Assembly (NCBI GenBank): GCA_035041965.1
Contig: JAPYMA010001818.1
Location: 1-64,000, forward strand
From: Anisakis pegreffii
Lineage: Eukaryota; Nematoda; Chromadorea; Rhabditida; Anisakidae
Length of the DNA stretch: 64,000 nucleotides
Direction: 5' to 3'
Numbering within the stretch: the first letter of the stretch is position 1; every line of letters starts with the position of its first letter. The notes beneath the pieces were generated by a model that saw nothing but the letters and a program-made list of their open reading frames with translations, was not told where the DNA came from and made no database searches. Made by a program: the position numbers and the translations under genes. Below are positions 25,801-39,299 of the stretch, piece by piece.

Positions 25801-27823
25801 AAAAAACCGAAAAACTTCATTTACTGCACATTGATAAAGTTTTTGAATTCGGCAAACTTGTTAAACCATAATCTGTTTTCACATGCTTTTACTTTCTCCT
25901 TATCAAAAAAAAAAAGTTTTTTTTCCCTTGATCAGCTCATAACTGTAAGGAAACATGCTGCACATGCAAAAATATGAGAGCAAAAAACGTTTGTCATAAT
26001 TTTTAATACTATCATAAAATTATATGTACTTTTACTGATAACGGGCGCTACCGCGCCATCACCGATGCTCGTATGCTCATACGCATCACACATAAGTCGA
26101 AGCCTACGCGTTAGCCTCATCATTGGGCTAAGCGTAAATCTAAGCTTAAGCATACTCCTGATTTGACTTCGAACTGCATATCTACACATGAGGCAAGGCG
26201 GTAATCTGAGCACATGCGCGAAGTGGCGCCCGTTATCAGCAAAAGTGTCAAATTACGTTCCTATTTATTTTAATAAATCATTCGAAAAATTGATATGTGG
26301 AAGAATCAATTGAACAAGATTGATTATCAGCGAAAGAATTCGAATAATATGTTGTTAAAGAGAGAGGAACGTTGGGTTTGGAAAAATAGCAAAATGCGAT
26401 ACGAATCAAATACAAGCACATACCGAACAATCAGAATTTTGACTGATAAGATCAGAAGCGTTCAGAAGGAAGATCCTCAATAACAATTGCGAAATATTAA
26501 GTGCTGCTTGCAGAATTAATCCTAATGCGGCAACACCCATTTTATTTTTGTGGGAATTCGCGATGATTTGTTGTGAATGAATGAATAAATATGCTAATAG
26601 AGTATAGTTCTCGGGTGGAAGCTTCGAGAGTTGAGCTTTCAAGAGATCAGCAACTAAACAACGACACGCTGGTAATGAGCGACATGGGCATTCTGAAGGA
26701 AACATATTAAGGCACTATTAGGCATACGGTGAAACATATTGTAATATTTGAAATGGAATAAGCACAAAAATCAACAATTTGAATACTGACTACAAAAATT
26801 CAACTAAATTGATACTAACTATTGTAATTTCTCATTTTGAAGAGTGTAGCTAGCATTTTGGCTTAGACTTTCATTAAACACAAAGAATCTGGACTGTATT
26901 TTCTCTGTCGTAATATGCGATGCAAACTTATAAGAACTAAAGCTGAACAAGCCAAACGCATGACAGGATGGAGATATTTTGATCGACAAAAGTTAAGTTC
27001 ACAATACCTCAGTATCGACCGTCATGAATTCTATGTGTTAATAATCATACCTGCAGCTATTTTTTCGAATGTATTTCTCATTTCGTCGGTAAGTACATTA
27101 TTTGGTAACTTTCGAAGGAATCTTTTCAAAAGACCAGCTGCGTCATGCACGTCATTCAAATGCACTGGCTTCCTCCAATTCGCCATTTCTTCTAATTCAT
27201 CAAGATGCGATTTGGGTGAGGAAATGCGATAAACTCCTTCCGTTTCAAGACCTCAATTTGTTGTTACATTCACAATGTGAATCGAAAATCTGTTATAACT
27301 GACAGTGATATGAAAACAATAAAAACTGTACTTAATACAGAACAGAATAAAATTGCTTGAAATAAGAAGTTGAAATAATAAAAATTATCGTACCATATTG
27401 ATTAACGTAATCAATACATTGTCTGACAACAACTGGTAATAAAACGCCATCATGTGAAGGCATTCGTGATAAGGCAACACTCAATGGTACTCCAAAGACA
27501 TTATGATCACCTTAAGAATAGATCATTTCTTCCAATTTACTGAACAATAACGAAGTATTCCATCCAAACGGTATATTCTGTACTCTCAATTAAACTTGAA
27601 AATTATATTCGAATTAACGATCAAACAAAATCTGCAGCCAAATTCACAACAGCAATAAAGATATACAATACAATATGAATGAAATGAAGAAAAATTAAAG
27701 TCAGCACCAAACGGATTCGTCACAGATGATGGCTTTGTCTTATCATCGACCTTTTTCTCGTTTTTCTTTTTATCTTTCGACTTTTTTCCGAACATCAATG
27801 CCTTCTTGGGCTTTGTTCTTATT
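16838..27823 (-). CDS. RALBP1: RalA-binding protein 1 (RLIP76), RhoGAP domain protein; 5' end not resolved
   Basis: Ral effector with RhoGAP activity toward Cdc42/Rac, linking Ral to endocytosis. Exons: 27823-27708 (lysine-rich, MFGKKSKDKKKNEKK), 27510-27394 (FGVPLSVALSRM, VVVRQCIDYVNQYG), 27251-27051 (GLETEGVYRIS with the arginine finger; LKRFLRKLPNNVLTDEM), 26692-26424 (YTLLAYLFIHSQQIIANSHK), 25736-25702 (35 nt, VVYLFKDVELK), 18149-18032 (LPDSEEELIEEERKQ, SLNQLHQQ), 17400-17308 (EEEIWDVQTAITLLSRK) and 17206-16838 (Ral-binding coiled coil, stop TAA). Every junction keeps phase. The intron 25701-18150 contains the plus-strand LRR gene. The intron after 17308 uses a GC donor (GCAAGT). An AG at 27824-27825 suggests a further 5' exon; the first in-frame ATG inside the model is at 27795. 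About 430 residues, shorter than the human 655, mainly in the N-terminus. Confidence 0.88.
19058..25325 (+). CDS. Leucine-rich-repeat single-pass membrane protein (eLRRon-like), nested in the RalBP1 intron
   Basis: Thirteen in-phase exons: 19058-19657, 20086-20176, 20492-20667, 21016-21171, 21580-21729, 21788-22039, 23013-23123, 23341-23539, 23618-23662, 23960-24207, 24540-24752, 25052-25104 and 25265-25325, giving 784 residues. A cysteine-rich LRR N-cap (CFCKLKTNANVTINC) precedes about ten LRRs (for example LVSLNLAGNFIASM, IEELDLSWNELSQLPAQSF), an LRR C-cap (LWLCDEAMKN to NTICDRP), a Thr-rich stretch, a membrane helix (LIALGVMLAVSAAVTIAVVL) and a short basic tail. Many LRR exons are symmetric phase 0. 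The architecture resembles nematode egg-6/let-4 type matrix-organising proteins; orthology is not established. Oddity: the signal-peptide-like segment (FSFTILLFVIFYCSPIGATP) is about 105 residues from the first ATG, so the true start may be later or in another exon. Confidence 0.85.
22542..22900 (-). mobile_element. 3' fragment of a Penelope-like element with a hammerhead-like motif
   Basis: On the minus strand 22897-22829 reads IVRRKILEAQFIQKLKTSIN, the usual C-terminal ending of the GIY-YIG part of Penelope-like reverse transcriptases, followed after a few hundred bases by a hammerhead-like motif at 22589-22542: CAGATGA, TGGC stem-loop GCC, GAAAC, GTT. The order (coding tail, then ribozyme motif) is that of a Penelope 3' end. 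The core has CAGATGA instead of CTGATGA. The fragment lies in antisense orientation within the intron 22040-23012 of the LRR gene. The upstream frame is broken by stops, so this is a dead copy. Confidence 0.65.
26028..26246. mobile_element. MITE-like element with about 20-bp terminal inverted repeats
   Basis: The ends are ACTTTTACTGATAACGGGCG and, inverted, ACTTTTGCTGATAACGGGCG, continuing for one further matching base. The 219-bp interior is much richer in GC than its surroundings, holds no frame and contains smaller inverted repeats (for example TACGCGTTAGCC against GGGCTAAGCG). It sits in the RalBP1 intron between the exons at 25736 and 26424. No target-site duplication could be fixed. A non-autonomous DNA transposon is the best reading. 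Confidence 0.75.
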
Positions 27824-30449
27824 CTGCAATTATTCAGCAAAGTTGATGCATCACAACTATTATTATTTACTGAGTACCTCTCACAATTTCATCTATTAAT
27901 GCATACAATCTGATCGCATGGCAATTCGTACTTGATCAGATAAATCTCCCGAGTTATACACCTCATGGATGGGCAAACGGATCGGCGTTGAACTAAACAT
28001 ATCTTTTACATGAGATGATACTCTTTTACGTTCATCGTTAATAGCCAAAACGCGAAAACACAAACAGAAAATGATGAAATTGTATTCACTCAAGTGGACT
28101 GTAATCATCTCGCCGCGTTTTTTTGCTCTTTTCGGCCATCCAGCATTCGTTAGCGCTTTATGCCAAAACGGATCCGTCACTTTATTCCTGAACGAAAAAT
28201 TTCTTTTTTCGAGATCTCTTTGAAAATAGACGCTCACTGATGGGACAATTTCTTGAACGACATTTCACAAATAATAATATGAAATTCCTTACTTCCATTG
28301 TTGAAAAATGCAATTCTAGTCACGACGGGCAATAGAGCACTACCCCGTTACTCATCGTTAGTGAAATGGCACAATATTTGCTCCGCTACCAGACAAATAA
28401 CTATTCCGCTATTTCTCTAATGATAAGTGTGGTACCTAACGCTATCGCCCAACTCTGCATTTTACTATAAACATCTCGTAGAGCAGTGGCTCTCATTGGG
28501 ATGAAATTACCAATTACCCATTTTGGGGGTCTTGTCGGGGTAATGGAGGGGTCGGGAAATTCGGATTTCATGCAGTTGTTATGTTATGGTAAAAGGCCAT
28601 TGTGATGGTGTTCTTTCAACTGGGTATGTTAATACGATTAGTTCATGGCAGCAGCACTCTTCTTAAGAATTGTTTGAACTCTTTGGTAGGACAGAAAAGA
28701 TCATGGATTTGGTGTAGGACGATCGAGTATTTCTGAACGTGATCATATCAATTTCTTTTTCAATTTTTACAATTTCTAATTCTTGTGTCGCTTATGAATG
28801 TTTTTTCAACCGCTATAATACTACTCCTGTGACGAATGACAACATTTCTTATGATGTTAATGACTGAAATGCTTGAAAAGTAGAATATGCGAATTTCAGT
28901 CTTAATGCACCTGTCGCATCTCAAAACGTTGGATAGTTCGAATTTATTTTCATCCCTCCGATGAATTTTTACTTATTCATTAACCATCAGTTTGATGAAA
29001 TGATTGATTTTCCGTTCATCTCAAAGATAATTTCTCAAATGTTTATTGCGTCGTCCATCTTCATGAATGATTGAACTTGTTGTTAAATTTCTTTTTTTTT
29101 TAAATCGCTAAAGAATGTTTCTTTCATTGCTTTTCGTTTTTGATTGCCGATGTTCATATAGTTTCCGCAATGGATGAATAAAGTTCTAACAATACTTGTT
29201 TCATTCCAGAAAATTAATTTCTTTCACACCACTCAGGAATTTTCAGATCGGTTTTCCTCTTCTTTCCGACGTTGTGCGTGGAAATTGTAAGTTTTGTATC
29301 AGGAGGGGTGGAGGGGAGAGGGCGGGGTAGCGGCGACGTGCCAGACCATCAAAATGAGTAATGGAGTACCCGAGCGTGAGAATCACTTTAGTAGAGTGAC
29401 ACAAACAATTTTTTTGTAATCGCTCACTCATTTCGAGTATATTCAATCAAAAATCGTTTCACACTCATTTGTTGTTATTGATGAAATATCTTTTTTGAAC
29501 TTTATCATATTCAGAAAGAAATGCGCGAATAATATCTTTCATTTGGTGTCGTTTTAAGAGTGAATACTTTCTGCAGTATCTTCAAAGGCTGTTCAACCTT
29601 TTCTGAATTCCTACACTAATAAGGTTGTTTGCATTCATATTTTATTTATTCAATCAATCAACTTTCCAGTAATCAATCAGTTATAAACTACTGAAGTTTT
29701 GATTCTGTCAAATCAACTAATACATAAGGAATGCAAATTAACACCACAAAAAATACATGTAAAAGATCATCTGCATTAAATGACTAAAATAATCGTCTAA
29801 CAAACGCAGTTATTATTATTATTATTATATCATCATAAAGCAACACACTGCGTATGAATATATAATTTGATAAAATAGGTAAAAAATACATGTACAAAGA
29901 AAACATCGTTACAGTACAATGATATCTTTTAGTATATAATGAAGTGATATAAACTGTAGAGAACTCAATGGAAAAGTCAATATAGAACTCGCAATGGAAA
30001 TGCAACTGGTTTTTTTTTTGTAATGAACAAAAGAAACACTTCGAAGTACCTATTGTCCTAACGCAATATTTTAAGACAGCATTTATTGAAATTCATTCAT
30101 AACATATAAAGCATGGATGATCAACATATATAATTCAACTGCGAAGTAGATAGTTTTTAGTGCTGAAATGCCAACTGATGAGAGTGACAATGAATCATAC
30201 ATAAGTGTACGGATTGTCTCACCTAAACGAATTCGTTTGCTAGTTTATTGCTTACCAAACAAATTCGATTGTGTCGAATCGCGCTCCTATGACCGATGAC
30301 TTCATTGACAGGCAAATAATGAAAACAAAGATGAGGAATGCAAATGGCATTTGGGTATGGACGGTGTCGAGCATTTGAATCGTTTTTTAAACATTCCGAT
30401 GAATTGTTATACAGCAAACAATACGATAAGTGTGAATTTCATGGCTATT
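27824..30449. other. Region between RalBP1 exons and VTA1, with a hAT-like end
   Basis: A minus-strand open frame at 28237-27896 (for example DPFWHKALTNAGWPKRAKKRGE) may include a 5' exon of RalBP1, but the phase of its possible donors does not fit the acceptor at 27824, so it was not joined. At 28484 CAGTGGCTCTCATTGGG resembles the end of hAT transposons. Around 29300-29335 there is a G-rich segment. Nothing else was recognised. Confidence 0.35.
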
Positions 30450-32306
30450 TCAATCATATTTTGTGAGAATAGCCAGCGCTTTATGCATGTAATCAATAGC
30501 AGTTGCTGCGTCTTCATAATGCAACGCACTAACTGCGAATTTTGCGGCGTTTTGAGCTGCAATAAAATCATCCATTGTGAGTTTTGAAGATGGCGGAGCA
30601 GCAGCGGCCGGATTGCTTCCAGCTGATTCAGGATAAGAGGCGTTATCATGCTGAGGCACTTGTGGTTGAGCACGAGCTGGAGCAACTGGTCGTTCAGGTG
30701 ATGACGGTTGAGTATGTGTTGATGGAGCCGACGCATTACCAGCATCTGCCGGATGCACTGAAGAAGCTTGATCTGGTTTAGCTGAAAATAACAATTCATT
30801 TCATTCAGCTAAAACTAAGTACGTAACTCATAACTGCTGACATAACTCACTCCGAACATCATCAGTGTTTTCATCTGGTGAATTTGAAAATTAGCGCAAA
30901 TATGTGCCGAGTTTACTAATCAGTCTATCGAAGCTTACGTGGTACATGCAGTTCCAGATCTGCTAATTCATCGTCACCCTCAGGAGGTCCAGGTTTGGGT
31001 GTTTCACCATTCTTCAAACAATTATGAATGTAGGTTGCCTGAAAATGAATGTTCAAGAGATGGACGTACCAATGCAATGAAAAAAGAAAAAACTTAATTT
31101 CGATAACGGGACATTACAAATGAAGTTCCCTTGGAACAAGAAGATTGAAACAGAGAATTGATAAATGTAAATTTCATAATCGAATTTAAAATATTTTGTA
31201 ATAATTATCTTGATATCTCAATCAAAGACGTATAAACGGCAGTTGGTTCATGATAATAATAATAACAATTCAGTCACCTTCCATTTCGCATACTTTCGAG
31301 TAGCTGTGAGGTTTTCGTCAAGTTCACCAAATAGAGTCAAAACATCGATCAAATGTCCAGCTGTATAAAACGACTTGACAACGTTCCTAAACGTAATCGT
31401 AAGTCAAGTTCAAGGTCAGCAACAAACCAACAATTAACCATAAACCTTGATGATCTAACTGAAAATGAACAAAGAATAATTCGGTGAAAAACTTATGGTT
31501 CACTTAGAAAAATTTGATTGACGATCATTCTTGTCTGCATATTCGAAAAGCTTCACTGCGAAATTCTCCACATGTGCTTGTGCGACCATATCTTGTGTTA
31601 ATGCCTCTTGTCCAGCCAACTGCTTTTTTGTCTGAAAGATAAATATTGAACTACTCGAATGAAACTGCATGACACAAAACACTACCGCGAATGTAACTTA
31701 CGCGTTAACTGATTTCATTCTCGAACAATTGCCAAATGTCAATTATTCAAACGATGTTATAGTGAATAGTTGAATAATACAAGTGAACACATTCGAATAT
31801 GGTTGTTTCAAGCAAAAATATTCAAGGTAATATACAGTAAGTCTAGTGCAAACAAATGTAAAATCAATTCAAAAACGCACAGCTTCAAGCGTTGACAGCA
31901 ACGAAGTGAGATACTGAAGTGCACCTGGCGAACTCTTGTCCAACGCCATACCAGTCTGAACTGCGTAAAAAAGACCTGAATTTGAGATAGAAAAATCATA
32001 CAAAAACTAACTGAACGAATTACAATTTCTAAAACAATCTTGTAACAGTTTTCGTTATGAAATAGAATAAACGTATAGAAGGAAAGGATCAAAAAGCTGA
32101 ATCATCAAAAGTTGATTCCGATGCATGATTAATGCAGAAGCATAAAGGCGGGCAAAAAGCAATTGAATTTTATTAAAGAATTCGAACTGAATGAATTACG
32201 AACACCAATAGTAAATGATCGGATCTCGAGCAGCATTTTCGTTCGCAATCTTCACGTAATGAGCAATCGGTCTTAACGATTGTGGTATTTGTGGAACTGA
32301 TGACAT
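30450..32306 (-). CDS. VTA1: Vacuolar protein sorting-associated protein VTA1 (LIP5)
   Basis: Cofactor that activates the Vps4 ATPase and binds ESCRT-III through N-terminal MIT domains, acting at endosomal membranes. Seven in-phase exons: 32306-32204, 31975-31881, 31631-31504, 31386-31278, 31038-30939, 30874-30851 (a 24-nt microexon) and 30781-30450; 296 residues against 307 in human. The N-terminal MIT region reads SLRPIAHYVKIANENAARDP, LFYAVQTGMALDK, TKKQLAGQEALTQDM and VKSFYTAGHLIDVLTLFGEL. A proline/alanine/serine-rich linker follows, then the VTA1 C-terminal dimerisation helices (AQNAAKFAVSALHYEDAATA, MHKALAILTKYD). A TTCAG 12 nt upstream of the ATG could be a trans-splice acceptor. Start chosen by similarity at residue 1. 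Confidence 0.95.
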
Positions 32307-33479
32307 GTTTTCGTTGCTGAATTGTTGGTTGTTTGATAAAACAATCACAGCTTCTTGGAAACCTCGTAAGCGAATTGCAGACACCTCAGTTGTTTGCGAT
32401 GATACGAAAATCAAATACAATAAGGAATGCACAAAGACTTACTTCATTGTGCTCAAATGTCTGACAAAATCCAGAACTCTTAATGCAATACTTGAATGAA
32501 ATTCATGAATCACTACGACAGAATTTCTTTCAAACGCGACTTTGTAAGGAAGTCGTTGCGAATCGGAATTTAAATGTTCCACATTATTCAAGTAAGAATA
32601 TAAAAAGAAAATCATGAGATGGCTGATTAGAGGGCAGCAGTAGTTAAGATAACTCGTAACTTATGGCTGCATTAGATATTTCACATATCGTTAAACGATT
32701 AAGACATGCTAACGCAAAGTGGTTTATGAAAGCATATTCTGTTTATTCGATAAATACATCCATATTAACGATGATGACAATAATAAGAATCAATCATCAT
32801 TATGATAATGCACTCTGCATATTAGTTATCACTATTTGCGTTCTGAATTTTCCATTCATAGAGCACGGTTAGACGACGTCAAGAGATTCAACACATAAAG
32901 GTGAACGCATCATAGCACCACCATCCTCGTTCAATACTCCCAAGGCTGAATTTGCTTTTGGACATTTCTCCGCAATAACCACGAAAGTGGATGTTCGAGA
33001 ACTCAGTAATCAAGAACGAAACTCGTATTTTGTCAATTACATCTGATGAAAAATGAATTGCAGTTACTGGAGAACACTTTAGCGCAAATACAACGTATGG
33101 ATCGACAACAGAGACCAACTATGTTCCACTCAGATAAAATCAACCTATATGAAATGAATTTACACATATAATTCGTTAACAATATTTTGAAACTTCTTTG
33201 AAAAGGAATTGTGTTGAATCACACAAAATATGCAAACTGTTGCTCTATCAAAGAGATTATTGCATTGTATCACAGTGAAGAACATGATTTATACAATCGA
33301 AAGGCATAAAGACAGCATTCTTTCATTACCAGTTAAATGACACCAATTTTCATTAAATTAATACAGCCAGAAAGTCCTAAGAAGGGAATGAAATCAAATC
33401 AATTATTGTTGAAATTAAAAATGAAATGAGAGAAATATTTGAATGAGAAATGAAAACAACAATGAACAATATTCCACAA

Positions 33480-36400
33480 TCAAAGTGGATGAACTTCGGG
33501 TGTATATGTGAAAACAATAAAGAATACCCAAATGTGTAAAAGGATCGAATAAATTAAGAAAAAGATTCGGAATACGGGACTGCGCATGAAATTCGCTAAA
33601 CGGAATCTGAAAAATCACTTCATTTCTTCCATGATTCTATGAATTACACTCTGTATAAGATGACACTATCAATTCTCCAGCATTCGAAGGATTTTTCATT
33701 CAATAAGTTCACTTTTGCATTCGAGAATACCGCTATCTCAATGGATAAAGCATCTGAGTCTTAAAAAACATTAACGACTCATAAAAAATATTACCATCCT
33801 ATGTGAATGAGTATAATCTATTCATTAAACCAAAATTTTAAAAGAACTGTGTAAAAACGTTAAATTATTAAATTGAGTGATGTGATATAAAAATGAGTAA
33901 AATAAATGCATGATCAGAATCAACGTTAAAAATAGTTTTAAAAATGAACTGTACTTACCCAGCCAAATCAACAACATTAACAACTGATTTGAATGCGATT
34001 GTTGATGCACTGTCGTTAGGTTTTCTCGGTAAAAATGATGTACTTCGATTACTGCTGCCAGTTTCGCGCATATCTATTGCACACGCTTTTATTGCCGCTG
34101 CTTCGGCTTGACGATATGCTCGCTAAAAATAGAAGTACAATCAATAACAATCGAATCAAACTCGGCAAAAAAACAGCTAAAAGCAAAATATGGACAATGA
34201 ATTGCATGGAATACAACAATTGGGGAGGGAACAATGCAAATTGACATTAAGGGCCTCGGTCTTGATACGAATTTCACGTCTCAATGAAAAATCTCGATGA
34301 GAGACGAGCAAAGCTCACAGAAACCTCGCGCATTGTTTCATCTAATTGAAAAGGTGTTACCAAATCGCCCCGTTTCATCTCTTTTCGAAACGCAGATGCA
34401 TATTTGGTAAAACCATAAAGCTATCAGAAAAGCGACATACAGCTGACAAATGGATAACTACGCAAATACTTGGCTTACTATGAATTAAAAATAAATATTT
34501 TTTGGTGTAGGACGACCTGGAAAGAACTGAAAGTGAGATAAAAATCCGAAGTAAATGCAGTTGTCGTGATCGAAACACTGATGCTCACAGGGATAATGAA
34601 ATAGCTCCAAAAAGCGTACATACGGACGTACGTACCTCAGATCTCTCAAGACGCAATGTAATCGCCCTTTTTTCGCCCTCAAGTCGTTCAATATCCGTTT
34701 GTTTCGCAATCAATTTTTCACTCATTAACGCTATTCTCTGCTCAGCTTCACCGGCTTCATACTTTCTCGTCGTTCTTCGTTCTTCCATCAATTTCATCAA
34801 CTCCACGTCTTTTTCAGCCAGTTTACGATCTACCGCCTCTTCTTGACGACGCATTTCTGCTAGCAAAAACTCAAATTCCTATAACCAAAAAGAAAAATTA
34901 CCATTTGGTTACTCTAAACGAATGATTATAAATGATAGTAGATCAATGAACAATCAATTTAAAAAATGAAGTGCAACAAATTGAATTTCAAACAAAACAC
35001 TAACAAGTTGCGTTCGTTCCAATTTTTCTCGGTATTGATTCGCTTCACTCAAATGCTGATGACACTGCTCAAGAAGTGCTTCACGATGTGCACCTGATGC
35101 TTTTTGCTCTTCTCTCAATCGATTCTCCATATCCTTCACGGACAATTTATAAATAAGAATTAATGTTTCATTTTCATTAAGCGTTCGTTTTCATGCTTCA
35201 ATTACTGAGTCGCTACACGGACGATCATTAATTAAAAGTTACTGAATTGGTGCAGTGAACAGTTTCTGAAGTATCTGCAATGAAGACCCATTTATATGGT
35301 GCAATCAAAAATAAATAACCTGAATATCGGCTTTTAAATTGTAAACGACTAGCTGTGACTGTTGCAGCTCTTCTTTCAGCAATTCTCTTTCGCATCGTAA
35401 CTCTTCCAGTTCCACTGACTTCTCACCGCTATTGCCCTCCTTCGAACCACCCTATAATTTGCATCCATCAACATCACCACGACTTGAAACTTTTAAAAAT
35501 CACCTTCTCCAAACCAATACACTGTTCAAGTAAAATTACAAAAACTAACAACATCAATGAAGAATCGAAAACAATGATGTCACCACTCAGAAACGTTCGC
35601 TCCTTTTAACGTTTCAGCAAATTACTCTCCTCATTCCGTGGTAATCAATGCAAATTAGGATAAACTGAATGCATTTGTGATGTCGTAAATTAGGTTATAG
35701 GGCAAATTAATCCTGATTCTTGATTGATTGAACTTTGTACACAGTTGTAAACTGCTTACGAATACTCTACATATGACATACATTTGCACAATAAACCATT
35801 TTTCCTTTTGGAGTATCACCTAAACATCACACTGCTCTGTATTTATTATCCAACTTTCTATGAAAAACTTGACATATCATCACCAACTTTCTTACGGTTC
35901 ACGCGATAGCAAGAATAAAAGCAAAACATTCAACAATAAATACAGAACGTATCTTCATTACCATTCATTTATATACGGATTAATATACAGTTGAATGTCA
36001 ACACCATACACTCACTTAGAATACGCAAAGTTTCGGGATACTAACCAGCAAACATATCAATCTAGAACCCAATCACATGTGTCCTTGAATTGATTAGAAC
36101 GTTTCGGAGAAAAGAAGAAAAATTCGACTGACTCATAGCACCAATCCACCTTCGTACGTGTCTGCTTTTTCTTGAGGTCAATTGCAAATGCGAATGGGAT
36201 GGAGCAGTCGTTCGCATTTTCAAAAATTGATAAGGAAATCAAAAACTAACTTGTTTCAGTGTTTCCAATAATTTTTCTTTGGCACACAATATTTTTTGCG
36301 CTTTCTGCTTATATTCATCGAACTCATGTTTGTTAGCCTCCAAATTATATTTTGCCAACCTTAACTGCAAAATGTTCATTTGAGATTGTATTCTCCAAAG

Positions 36401-39299
36401 TTGGAATACTTTATTTGATTCAGCTTTTGGTAACATGAATTTATTACCATAAGACGTCTTCATGTTCACAACAAATTTATGTAACAACAACAACAACAAC
36501 ACTTGCATATCTTAAACTGATCGAATTTAACACCGCAACAATCCAAACCAAAATGCCAATTATTTAAAACGTTCGGACTGCATTACTGGCAAACGCAACT
36601 CGAAAAAGTTGAACGCTTATACAGCAAAGTGAACGCAACGCAACAATCAAGGTTATTCGAATGATTTAAGAAGACCAAAATCAAAAAGAATATTCAACCT
36701 CTTCAGTATAATGTCTCTTGATCATTTCCATTTCGGATAATGATGATTTTAATTTTTGAATTTCGTTCACCAACGCACTCTTTTCAGCATTCGCTTTCTC
36801 TAATCGTTTTGTGTATTCTGCCTCACGTCTTTCGAATTCGTTTCTTTCTCGTTTATATTCCGCTTCCATTTTTTCCAAATTAGCCAATTCAGCTGCTTGA
36901 GGACTTTCCATATTTGGGACATCTTCTGATGAATGTTGCAACGACCTACTGCCCTCACGTAGTGCCTTATTTTCTTTGATCAATTCCTCTACTTTCGCTT
37001 CCTTATACGCTACAGCGTCTTCAGCTTCCTGAGAATATATTTCAGTTGTCTGCAGCAGTGATGAGACTAACAATCAACAAAGCAATTAAAACAAAATCAG
37101 AGACAACCGTTGAGTTGAGATCACAACTGAAACTATGGTGCGATGAGCCGAAAATAAATAAAGATGATTCACTTGCGAGCTTAATACTCAAATTAGAAGT
37201 TTATTCGATAGACAGGACAATACAACAGCTTTTCGAGTAGTGAATGACATTGTAATCAAATTCTTCCCCAAGATCAGCATGGAGCTAGTAGATGTGCGTT
37301 TTTTAGAGATCAACAAGTAACCTATTCTTCACTGAAATCAAAACTGATTTTGAACTGCATTACCATTAATGAGGAAGATCATTGGGGATAACCTGTAATT
37401 TAACGCTCATAACAGCCATTTGACTTTCTTTGAGATGAAGACTTTTGAGGGTGTCAGAATACTGGGCCTGTAGTTCTGCTTTATCATCAATCTCCAAGAA
37501 TGTATTTACAATTGGAGATGTCGATGAACCTGGCAGTCCATCTGAAAAATTAATGCCATATTCTGAATGAAATAAATCATGACGTACACAGTCTTATAAG
37601 CGATGAAAACTAATTGCATTAACTAACGAGGCAATTGCGAAAATCTGAAAGCAACTAACGTGATGGCTGAGAAGTGTGAGGTACTGGTAATGATAAATGA
37701 CTGGAGTTCGACGAACGTCGGCTATGCATTTTTGGATGATCGTTTTCATTCAAATATGAGATCAATTCATCTACTTCTTTATCATCTTTTTTACGGCTTT
37801 GGAACGAACGATTCGAAGATGAAAGAGCAAGAGAGCTAAAACGAAAATATTTTTTGTTAGCAATTAATTTCTCGGATAAAATTAATAAGTCATACAATTC
37901 AAGTTGGAATCAATCTGATACTGATTAATTAGAGATTTTCACAACAAAATGAAGACAGATGACTTGACAAGCGGAGAAAGTTCGATTCAGGACGAATCTA
38001 GTGCACACAACACTGGGATTTAAAGATGATTATCATTCGGATTGATCGCGATACCTGTTTTTTTTCTTTTTTGCTCAAAACAATTACTGCGAAAATCATG
38101 ATACGAGAAGCAATACTATCAGGAAGCCCGCAGTGACATTTGAAAGGGCATACAGCTAACAGTATTGAGGACGCTTGAATGACTACATATTTTAAAAAGT
38201 AATCGCAATTGCGAAGGTATAACAAAAGGATGAAGAACATCATTATAAAAAGTAACATCAAAATGTGTTCATTACGATCATGAACACCAATGAGATAAAT
38301 TTTCTTGAAGCTTCGCTTTCATTCCTATGGTCATATCGCTATCAATTCACTAATTTAATTTATGAGATATTTATTGAAGTATGATTTGAGTAAAATTCAA
38401 CTAACGACAAATCGAATACAGGGAAATTATTAAGTAGTTCGAATAAGGTAAATACGATTGATGTATTTTAGTTCAGCTGAAGATTACAATTTCAATGCAT
38501 TTCTCCGGAAATATTTTTCTGCACAAGGCTGAAGTGATAGCATTCATAATACGATAGATGCGGGAAAAATGCATCCTGGAAAAACCAACCGGATTGGCTG
38601 CTTGTATGGACTGGCGACACCAGGTTCAGAAACAGCTGTTTCATTTAGTAGCGACGCTTCACTCTCGACCCTAGTCAACTGCACACTATGTGCACTAGGA
38701 GTGCCAGCTCTGGGTCTCCTCAGCACCTGAATTGAATTTAATATCGCGAATACGAAACGCCACAATCAGGAATCCAGGTACTGAGCTTGCAAGTACCACA
38801 AAATACCGGGTTACAAACTTGTCTAGGAGTTGAAGCCTCGAGATCCAATCTTGTTAGTAATTCCAATCAAACTAAATGCTGATCCTTATATCTTCCATAT
38901 TCACACAACTGCAGTATTCAACCCGAATCCTACTGGAATTTAACGGAGCTACTCAGTACAACTGAAAAAACGAACACGAAAAGTATCTAAATTGCATTTC
39001 ACTAACATCAAAACTTGTTAGTAGATTCAATTCTCATCCTCAGTCGAATCCATTGAAATTTTCACCCACTACCTAATCTAGGAAAGTACGTGAATATGCA
39101 TTAAGTTCCAAAACGAACAATACGTCGGTTTTATTTTTGTAAACTTCCGAGCACAAAAGAATACATTACTTTAAAATGAATGAAACGAATTATCAAAGAA
39201 ATGCTTCTTGGTACTTACATCAGCTGTGTTTTGATCGATTCTGTTCAGAAGATCCTCGGCCTTACCAGCAAAATCAGAAACTTTTGTTAACCAAGACAT
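33480..39299 (-). CDS. GOLGA5: Golgin-84 (Golgi coiled-coil membrane tether)
   Basis: Golgi-rim tether anchored by a C-terminal membrane helix. Eleven in-phase exons: 39299-39219, 38726-38590, 37835-37660, 37541-37393, 37049-36699, 36364-36251, 35451-35320, 35133-35005, 34878-34636, 34122-33959 and 33606-33480, coding for 600 residues (731 in human, 516 in fly). The N-terminus ([20 protein letters not shown]) is the diagnostic golgin-84 start. A low-complexity region follows, then a long coiled coil (about residues 200-530) including [20 protein letters not shown], which aligns closely with vertebrate golgin-84. The C-terminus has a membrane helix ([20 protein letters not shown]) followed by TYTPE, as in the family. 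Its start lies 640 bp from the divergent ANKLE1 gene. Confidence 0.96.

Noticed and set aside
27896..28237. Open minus-strand frame as the 5' exon of RalBP1
   Set aside because: No donor in the frame gives the phase required by the acceptor at 27824, and it does not resemble RalBP1 N-termini.
33728..33785. tRNA-like stretch (TATCTCAATGGATAAAGC) resembling a D-arm/A box
   Set aside because: No B box, T arm or acceptor-stem pairing follows; it lies in a golgin-84 intron and is at best a relic.
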